Shown piece after piece: positions 41,566 to 46,819 of a DNA stretch of 46,819 nucleotides. The translations under genes were made by a program, and so were the position numbers. This DNA is from Candidatus Poribacteria bacterium. GTDB taxonomy: Bacteria; Poribacteria; DTPJ01; WJIO01. The notes under the pieces are model-generated. The model did not search any database, had not been told where the DNA came from, and saw nothing but the letters and a program-made list of their open reading frames with translations. Each line of letters starts with the position of its first letter. The first letter of the stretch is position 1. Location: assembly GCA_014730235.1 (NCBI GenBank), contig WJIO01000355.1, positions 1-46,819 of the forward strand, written 5' to 3'.

Positions 41566-42605
41566 TAGCTGTAATACAAAGTCTCCAGGTATGCCCTTAT
41601 ATTTTCCACCGGTGTTTCTGGCATAATGGCATTACCGGCAGCCAGGATTAGCCCACCTTCTTTTCTATAAAACGTTTTTATACGCTTTTGACATTCTTTC
41701 CTTACTTCTTCAGGTGTGCCAAAAGGCAGAAGTTGTTGAACGTCCATACCGATCCAGAAAGCTATCTCCCCGCCGTATTTGCATGATATATGTTCATCTT
41801 CCATAGTGCCAACCTGTATGGGATGAACAGCGTCCACACCTGCTTTGATTAGATCATCCATGATTTCGGTTACATTTCCGCATGTGTGCAGCCAGAAATC
41901 CAGGTCATAATCATGGAGTGCGTTGGCCAGCTTTTTATAATACGGAGCATAGATTTTTCGAAACATATCCGGACTCATGAAAAGGCTTCGCTGTGTGCCC
42001 AGGTCATCCCCGGCCCAAATTCCATCCGCTCCGGATTCCGATGCTCTTTTTGCCCAGATTCGATAAATATCTATAAGCGCATCCATTATTACCCGCAGTT
42101 CATCAATGTGGTCGCAGAAATCATAAAGAAGGTTGCCTAAACCCCGGATGTAGGCCAATCGCTGATGCAGGTAATGACCCCATCCCACCAGGATATAGCG
42201 AGTCGGGTGATTTTCCCGGGTCCTTTTAATTCCATCAGTAATACCCGGTCGGTTGGGATCTGGCAGTTCTGAAAGAAATTGATCCAATTCATCCCATGAT
42301 TCTATAACTGCCTGAGAGTCGATAGCCAGACCTTCCGGTTTAGCCTTATTACCAAAAGCCCAGCGATATTTGGGATCATCCGACGGAGCCTGCCAGTAGC
42401 TAACACCCATTCCGGACATGATAACATCATCGGGAAATTCCCGTTGAAGCTTTACGGCAATTGGGCCCAATACTTTACGGGTTTCCACGTTCAACCAGTG
42501 GGCATTGGCCAGGGGCGGCCGAGCGGGGCAACCAAAGTGCAAAGCAGCTTTCACTTCATCACGACTGAGTTGTTTAAAATTCTGCATAATTTTTATATGG
42601 TTCAT
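41559..42605 (-). CDS. Uroporphyrinogen decarboxylase-like protein (MtaA-type)
   Basis: A 348-residue URO-D-superfamily protein distinct from that at 3110-4246. It carries SRDEVKAALHFGCPARPPLA near the start, GADGIWAGDDLGTQRSLFM (192-210) and LHTCGNVTEIMDDLIKAG (239-256). H240 and C242 are candidate zinc ligands as in MtaA/MtbA methyltransferases. The C-terminal GGLILAAGNAIMPETPVENI is typical of the group. Function could be methyl transfer or sugar-linked catabolism, but not classical heme synthesis. Two nearby ATG codons (42605 and 42587) compete, and neither has an ideal ribosome binding site. A MITE (copy G) ends 50 nt upstream. Confidence 0.82.
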   Translation of the reverse strand: MNHIKIMQNFKQLSRDEVKAALHFGCPARPPLANAHWLNVETRKVLGPIAVKLQREFPDDVIMSGMGVSYWQAPSDDPKYRWAFGNKAKPEGLAIDSQAVIESWDELDQFLSELPDPNRPGITDGIKRTRENHPTRYILVGWGHYLHQRLAYIRGLGNLLYDFCDHIDELRVIMDALIDIYRIWAKRASESGADGIWAGDDLGTQRSLFMSPDMFRKIYAPYYKKLANALHDYDLDFWLHTCGNVTEIMDDLIKAGVDAVHPIQVGTMEDEHISCKYGGEIAFWIGMDVQQLLPFGTPEEVRKECQKRIKTFYRKEGGLILAAGNAIMPETPVENIRAYLETLYYSYQ

Positions 42606-42625
42606 CTTCCAGCTCTGGTTTGGTC

Positions 42626-42655
42626 AAGCATAAAATTTATGTCAGTGAAAACTTT
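42626..42655 (-). repeat. 30-bp tail repeat, inverted copy
   Basis: The reverse complement of the tail found at 2118-2147 and 12761-12790, with a few changes (AAGCATAAAATTTATGTCAG and then TGAAAACTTT). Here it abuts the left end of copy G, whereas in copies B and C it abuts the right end. Confidence 0.65.
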
Positions 42656-42860
42656 GGTTCTTCCGGTTTGAGTATAGTAATAATTTGAAAATTTTTTCAG
42701 CTTGTCATTCCTGGGAAAGCAGAAATCCAATCTTTATGTAGATCTACTGGATTCCTGCTTCAAGCTTTTTGAAAAAGCTTGAGCAAAAAGGAATAAGAGT
42801 TTCGCAAGAATGAGAGCATAAGGAAATTCCTTATCTTTAATACACTGAACCCGGAAGAAC
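42656..42860 (+). mobile_element. ISL3-like MITE enlarged by nested palindromes (copy G, 205 bp)
   Basis: The ends GGTTCTTCCGGTTTGAGTAT and TACACTGAACCCGGAAGAAC fit the family. The centre is expanded by about 85 bp. It contains the GGAATCCAATCTTTATG...TACTGGATTCCTG module and a perfect 23-bp palindrome TCAAGCTTTTT-G-AAAAAGCTTGA (42760-42782). The left end faces the UroD-like gene, 50 nt from its start codon. Confidence 0.8.
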
Positions 42861-42881
42861 TAAACTTTATTTATTACTCCG

Positions 42882-42920
42882 TTCTTCGCAATAACAAAGG
42901 GATATAAAATTTATGCTTGG
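42882..42920 (+). repeat. Tail-like fragment
   Basis: The sequence TTCTTCGCAATAACAAAGG followed by ATAAAATTTATGCTTGG pairs with the inverted tail at 42626-42655 across copy G. This suggests that copy G landed inside an older repeat or that both tails belong to one larger palindromic unit. Confidence 0.4.
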
Positions 42921-43097
42921 TTGGTTGGGGGTTGCTTAAAAGTTGACTTAGAAAGGCTAATCAGATATAATTAATATAACACCTTTTGCTAGTTTTTTAA
43001 ACAAAAATTTAAGCAAAACCAGATTTTTGAGAGCCTTCTCAAACGGTTAATGATTACCTTCAGATAATGAGAGTAAATGAGAGGTGTTAATATATTT

Positions 43098-43236
43098 GGT
43101 TGTTCCGGCTTCAGTGTGTTAAAGATAAGAAACTTCTATATGCTGTCATTCCAGCTTCAAGCTTTTCGAAAAGCTTGAAGCTGGAATGACAAGCTGAGAG
43201 AATTTTCAATTATAACCAACCTGAACCCGGGAGAAC
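43098..43236 (-). mobile_element. ISL3-like MITE with a perfect 48-bp central palindrome (copy H)
   Basis: The arms GGTTGTTCCGGCTTCAGTGT and ACCTGAACCCGGGAGAAC flank an element in the opposite orientation to copies B-G. The centre (43144-43191) is a palindrome without any loop, from TGTCATTCCAGC through GCTTTTC|GAAAAGC to GCTGGAATGACA. The flanks ATATATTT and TATATATG are similar but not an exact duplication. Confidence 0.85.
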
Positions 43237-43501
43237 TATATATGTTAATGAATTTAATTTTGTGTGGAAATAAATTATATTTTAATATTTTTATCATATG
43301 ACAAAGGAAGATATTATATAATCCAACCATTTCTTTCTTTATGCTTTTTCCAATCAATAAATCATCTAGTATTATCTTGAAAAATTATATATTAATAAAA
43401 CAACATATTGACCACGTCTTTATTTCATAAAAGTTAAGAACCTGAGAATTCTAAAAAATCTCTAAAACCAATGTTTATAAGAATTCAGCATGAAGAAACA
43501 G

Positions 43502-43618
43502 ATGAAAATGCTCAAAGAATATAGTTCTATGTCATTCCTGCGAAGGCAGGAATCCAGTCTTTATGTGGATCTACTGGATTCCTGCCTTCGCAGGAATGAC
43601 AGCCTGGTAGCATTTTCA
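43502..43618. repeat. Nested hairpin module (GTCATTCCTGC... type)
   Basis: Perfect 27-bp arms (43531-43557 and 43574-43600) surround a 16-nt centre. Each arm is itself a hairpin (TTCCTGC...GCAGGAA). A further inverted pair ATGAAAATGCT / AGCATTTTCAT lies outside (43502-43512 and 43608-43618). No MITE ends are present, so this module exists on its own. Confidence 0.75.
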
Positions 43619-43675
43619 TTTACTAGTGTCTCTTTAAGCACTGCAACATCTGGTTTTAGTTAATTTTAGAAATAT
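43591..43675 (-). repeat. 85-bp dispersed inverted repeat, copy 2
   Basis: The reverse complement of 20665-20749 with two mismatches (facing 20717 and 20740). It overlaps the right arm of the nested hairpin module and ends 67 bp before the glgA start codon. Confidence 0.85.
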
Positions 43676-43742
43676 GAGAGAACAAATTAAACTTTGTAAT
43701 GATTCATGTCGCGCATATTGGCAACACGAGGTAATTAAAAAT

Positions 43743-45200
43743 ATGAATTCAAACAGAAAACTCAAAGTTCTTTTGGTTGCTTCCGAGATGACTCCCTTTG
43801 TAAAAACAGGTGGACTTGCTGACGTAGTTGGTTCGCTGCCTGTTGCTCTAAATTCCCTGGGTGGGATTGATGTTAGAACCATTATCCCAAAATATAAATA
43901 TATTAGTGATGAAGAATATGATATTACAGAATTAAATCATCCAATAAAATTTACCATAGACAACTATGAACATGAATTTCGTTTAAAAGTCAAAGAAATG
44001 AGCGGTGGATGGCTTTCATATTTCATTGATAGCGGAATATTCTCAGACAGAGATGGTATATACGGACATAATGATGATGCCTGGAGATTTGGCTTTTTTT
44101 CCAGATCGGTAATTGAAATGGCAAAAGCTATTAATTTTAAACCGGATATTATCCACTGCAACGACTGGCACACGGGTTTGATACCTGCATATCTTAAAAC
44201 TATATATCAGGATGAGCCGTTTTTTCAGGACACAAAAACTATATTTACCATACATAATTTAGGCTATCAGGGTGTATTTTCCAAAGATCTTCTTCCTTAT
44301 TTAGGCCTGAGTTGGGATGAATTTAAACAGGAAAAGCTTGAATTTTGGGATAGAATAAGCTTTATAAAAGGTGGCTTATCATATGCTGACTTTATAACAA
44401 CAGTAAGCAAGAAATACAGTGCAGAAATACAAACACCCAGATATGGTGAGAACCTGCACAATTTATTAAGAAGCAGAAGCGATGTCCTTTATGGAATTAC
44501 GAATGGATTGGATTATGAAGAGTGGAATCCAGCTACGGATATATATATACACAGGAACTATGATTCATCAAATATAGAGGATAAAATCCATAATAAAATT
44601 CAGCTTCAAAAAGAAAATATTCTACCTGTATCTGAGGAAATTCCCCTTTTGGGTGTTGTCTCCAGGCTTTCGCCTCAAAAAGGTCTGGATATAATAGCAG
44701 ATTCTATATATGAACTTATGTCTCGTAATATTCAATTTATACTTTTAGGCACAGGTGATGAGTATTACCAGGATTTATTCCGAAGATTTGGGGGAGAATT
44801 CAGAAACAGTGTCAGTATAAACTTAAAATTTGATTTGGTTATGGCCAAGCAAATATACGCCGGAAGTGATATATTTTTAATGCCTTCCCGATATGAACCA
44901 TGCGGTCTGGGGCAGTTAATCTCCATGCGCTATGGAACAATACCTGTGGTCAGAAATACAGGAGGTTTGTCGGATACAGTTCAGGACTATAATTCTGTTA
45001 CAGGTTCTGGAACAGGCTTTAAATTTGAGCACGAGACTAGTGACGGTCTATTATGGGCAATCGGGAAAGCTCTGGAAGTTTACAGCAATAAGGATAAATG
45101 GAAAAAACTTATAAAAAATGCAATGAACGCTAAACATTCGTGGAAAAAATCGGCTGGTGAATACATGGAATTATACAGAAAAATAACTGAAGATAAATAA
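43743..45200 (+). CDS. glgA: Glycogen synthase (ADP-glucose type, GT5)
   Basis: A 485-residue GT-B glucosyltransferase that extends alpha-1,4-glucan from ADP-glucose. The N-terminal substrate motif is VKTGGLADVVGSLP (K21 in KTGGL). Further landmarks are HCNDWHTGLIPAYL, IFTIHNLGYQG, GLDYEEWNPATD and the C-terminal MPSRYEPCGLGQLISMRYG...RNTGGLSDTV. I take ATG 43743, with GAGGT 10 nt upstream and family-standard length; the open frame extends to 43674, but those residues lie in the dispersed repeat. Glycogen storage is implied. The acyl-CoA synthetase gene follows after 55 bp on the same strand. Confidence 0.95.
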   Translation: MNSNRKLKVLLVASEMTPFVKTGGLADVVGSLPVALNSLGGIDVRTIIPKYKYISDEEYDITELNHPIKFTIDNYEHEFRLKVKEMSGGWLSYFIDSGIFSDRDGIYGHNDDAWRFGFFSRSVIEMAKAINFKPDIIHCNDWHTGLIPAYLKTIYQDEPFFQDTKTIFTIHNLGYQGVFSKDLLPYLGLSWDEFKQEKLEFWDRISFIKGGLSYADFITTVSKKYSAEIQTPRYGENLHNLLRSRSDVLYGITNGLDYEEWNPATDIYIHRNYDSSNIEDKIHNKIQLQKENILPVSEEIPLLGVVSRLSPQKGLDIIADSIYELMSRNIQFILLGTGDEYYQDLFRRFGGEFRNSVSINLKFDLVMAKQIYAGSDIFLMPSRYEPCGLGQLISMRYGTIPVVRNTGGLSDTVQDYNSVTGSGTGFKFEHETSDGLLWAIGKALEVYSNKDKWKKLIKNAMNAKHSWKKSAGEYMELYRKITEDK

Positions 45201-45255
45201 GCAAGTTAAATTAGAAATTAACTAAAATACTAATAAATTTATGAGGAAATAACTT

Positions 45256-46819
45256 ATGCTGGATAATTTCTTCAAGCCCGAATCAGTAGCTGTTATCGGG
45301 GCTTCGCGAGAAGCAGGAAAGGTAGGATATGAATTATTTAAAAACCTGCTGGAACACAAATTTCCCGGGCCTGTTTATCCTGTCAACCCAAAGGCCGATG
45401 AAATTTTAGGATTAAAAGCTTATAAAAGCGTTACTGAAATACCCGGAAAAGTTGATCTTGCCGCTATTGTTGTGCCTGCTAAATTTACACCCTCTGTAAT
45501 ACAGGAATGCGGTAAGATGAATGTAAACTCGGTCATCATTATTTCGGCTGGATTCAAAGAATCAGGTTCAGCAGGAACGAAACTGGAGCAGGAGATCGCA
45601 CAATATACCCAAAAGATGAATATCCGGGTTTTAGGTCCTAATTGTTTAGGGCTTATTGATACTCATGGAAATCTTAATGCTTCCTTTGCTCAGGGTATGC
45701 CATCCAAAGGTGAGATAGCGTTTTTTTCCCAATCAGGGGCATTGGGTACGGCTGTTCTGGACTGGGCTATTGACAGGAATATCGGGCTTTCCAAATTCAT
45801 AAGCCTTGGTAACAAAATGGATATCTGTGAGTCAGACCTAATTGAAGCTCTGGCTAATGATCCTAAGACAAGTGTAATCCTAGGTTATATAGAAGGAGTT
45901 AAAGATGGTCGTCGATTTATAGATATAGCTTCTGATGTTACAAAGAAAAAGCCTGTAGTTATTATGAAATCGGGAAGTACTGCAGCCGGTGCAAAAGCGG
46001 CTTCTTCACACACCGGAACATTGGCTGGCTCTGATAATGCCTTTCAGGCAGCGTTTAAGCAGTGTGGAGTGATTCGTGCTCAAAGCATTGCTGAATTATT
46101 CAATTTTGCCCTTACCATGGCCTATCAACCATTACCAAAGGGTAACAGACTTGCCATAATTACTAACGCCGGTGGGCCTGGGATTATCGCCGCAGATGCC
46201 TGCGAAAAATCATCACTGACAATGGCAGGTTTTCAGCGAAAGACTACCGAAAAACTTCGCAATTCTCTACCTCCGACGGCTGCTATATATAATCCTGTTG
46301 ACGTGATCGGTGATGCCAAATCCGACAGGTATATATCCGCTCTTGAAGCAGTGGAAGGGGATGAGAATACCGATGCTGTCCTGGTTCTCATGTCTCCCCA
46401 GGCAATGACTGAGCCGATAAAAACAGCCCAGGGTATAATTGACAGGTTTAAGGGAAGCCAGAAGCCAGTGCTTACATCTCTTTTAGGTGGAGCTTCGTTA
46501 AAAGAGGGAATAGAGCTTCTTGAGAAAAATAAGATACCAAACTTTTCGGATATTGGACAGGCCATAACTTCTTTAGATGCGGCGTTTAAACAATATAGCT
46601 GGGAAAATACTCCAGTTCAACAAGAGCAGAATAAAATAGAAATAGACGAGGGGAAAGTAAAAGAAATTCTTAAAAGGGCGGAACATATGAGTGAAAACAC
46701 CCTTACCGGAAAAGATGCCATGGCAGTTCTTTCGGAGTATGGATTTTTAGTTCCTGAGATGGGTTTTGCAGAGACTGGAAGAGATGCTATTAAATTAGCC
46801 AATCAAATAGGTTATCCTG
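45256..46819 (+). CDS. ADP-forming acetyl/acyl-CoA synthetase, 3' end outside the window
   Basis: The first 521 codons of a gene that is open to the window edge. Residues 1-125 are the CoA-binding domain (FFKPESVAVIGASREAGKVG). The succinyl-CoA-ligase-like domains follow, with FFSQSGALGTAVLDW and SSHTGTLAGSD (250-260), where H252 is the phosphohistidine expected for this family. From about residue 490 the sequence LSEYGFLVPEMGFAETGRDA opens an ATP-grasp domain, so the alpha and beta parts are fused. Such enzymes make ATP from acyl-CoA and ADP, typical of fermentative acetate formation. The ATG has GAGGAA upstream. Length and the end cannot be judged. Confidence 0.9.
   Translation, partial: MLDNFFKPESVAVIGASREAGKVGYELFKNLLEHKFPGPVYPVNPKADEILGLKAYKSVTEIPGKVDLAAIVVPAKFTPSVIQECGKMNVNSVIIISAGFKESGSAGTKLEQEIAQYTQKMNIRVLGPNCLGLIDTHGNLNASFAQGMPSKGEIAFFSQSGALGTAVLDWAIDRNIGLSKFISLGNKMDICESDLIEALANDPKTSVILGYIEGVKDGRRFIDIASDVTKKKPVVIMKSGSTAAGAKAASSHTGTLAGSDNAFQAAFKQCGVIRAQSIAELFNFALTMAYQPLPKGNRLAIITNAGGPGIIAADACEKSSLTMAGFQRKTTEKLRNSLPPTAAIYNPVDVIGDAKSDRYISALEAVEGDENTDAVLVLMSPQAMTEPIKTAQGIIDRFKGSQKPVLTSLLGGASLKEGIELLEKNKIPNFSDIGQAITSLDAAFKQYSWENTPVQQEQNKIEIDEGKVKEILKRAEHMSENTLTGKDAMAVLSEYGFLVPEMGFAETGRDAIKLANQIGYP

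Larger units (their letters stand above)
42606..43742. other. Gene-free repeat cluster between the UroD-like and glgA genes
   Basis: This 1.1-kb gap holds two MITEs with enlarged centres (copies G and H), a separate nested hairpin module (43502-43618), one copy of the 85-bp inverted repeat (43591-43675) and pieces of the 30-bp tail. Between them (42921-43097 and 43237-43500) the sequence is AT-rich and I see no gene, RNA or strong promoter. Confidence 0.7.

Noticed and set aside
43674-43742. Upstream start of glgA
   Set aside because: The extra residues come from sequence next to and overlapping the dispersed repeat, and the Rossmann strand begins just after ATG 43743.
42606-43742. CRISPR-like repeat array
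   Set aside because: The repeats are palindromic elements of different sizes and orientations without regular spacers, and no cas genes are present.
1-46819. tRNA, rRNA or riboswitch genes
   Set aside because: I looked in the gaps between genes and saw no tRNA-like arms, rRNA segments or recognisable riboswitch cores; most gaps are too short or filled by repeats.

Overview
The window is AT-rich bacterial DNA, most likely from a Candidatus Poribacteria genome or a close relative. The best evidence is the C-terminus of the secreted alkaline phosphatase, whose PNPFNPETWIPYQLPEA-type module and preceding NMVSLPLKP/IEGGKGYIVNV module I associate with that phylum. Supporting signs are two DUF6785-type membrane proteins, several catabolic glycosidases, UroD-like proteins, and an outer-membrane barrel with lipoproteins (a two-membrane cell). 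The taxonomy is an inference. I see no rRNA, tRNA, CRISPR array, phage or plasmid gene, and no transposase.

Layout. 1-4246 (+): a DUF6785 membrane protein, an HpcH/HpaI aldolase and a UroD-like protein. 4255-12614 (-): alpha-mannosidase (GH38), then a tight operon of a second DUF6785 protein, an LPG-synthase-type flippase-like protein, a GT39/ArnT-like glycosyltransferase and a PAP2 phosphatase, which together look like a polyprenyl-phosphate-linked envelope glycosylation module. 13127-17728: an ECF sigma factor, a DUF4838-like secreted protein, a GH42-like barrel protein and a small protein built of five 27-residue repeats. 17906-23242 (-): BNR/LamG sialidase-like protein, membrane-anchored methyltransferase, and modular alkaline phosphatase. 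23577-32551 (-): a six-gene operon-like run (glycosidase-like protein, Gfo/Idh/MocA oxidoreductase, lipoprotein, NHL-propeller lipoprotein, very large outer-membrane protein, atypical SDR). 32772-41565: a DinG-like helicase, a small hypothetical protein on the minus strand, and a plus-strand biosynthetic run (class I aminotransferase, thrB, folE2, argB, argD) followed by an orphan Dam-like methylase. 41559-42605 (-): second UroD-like protein. 42606-43742: a gene-free repeat cluster. 43743-46819 (+): glgA and the start of an ADP-forming acyl-CoA synthetase that runs off the window.

The most striking non-coding signal is a family of about 120-bp palindromic elements, at least eight recognisable copies. 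Their ends resemble ISL3-family insertion sequence ends (GGTTCTTCCGGG...), the best copies are flanked by exact 8-9 bp target duplications, and each carries a central hairpin (GTCATTCCTGC...GCAGGAATGAC). They are best read as ISL3-type MITEs. In five cases the same end of the element lies 31-50 nt in front of a start codon, three of them at 31-32 nt, so the elements may act as mobile leaders or promoters. Some copies carry compensatory changes in both arms, internal deletions, or enlarged hairpins up to a perfect 48-bp palindrome. An unrelated 85-bp sequence occurs twice in inverted orientation 23 kb apart.
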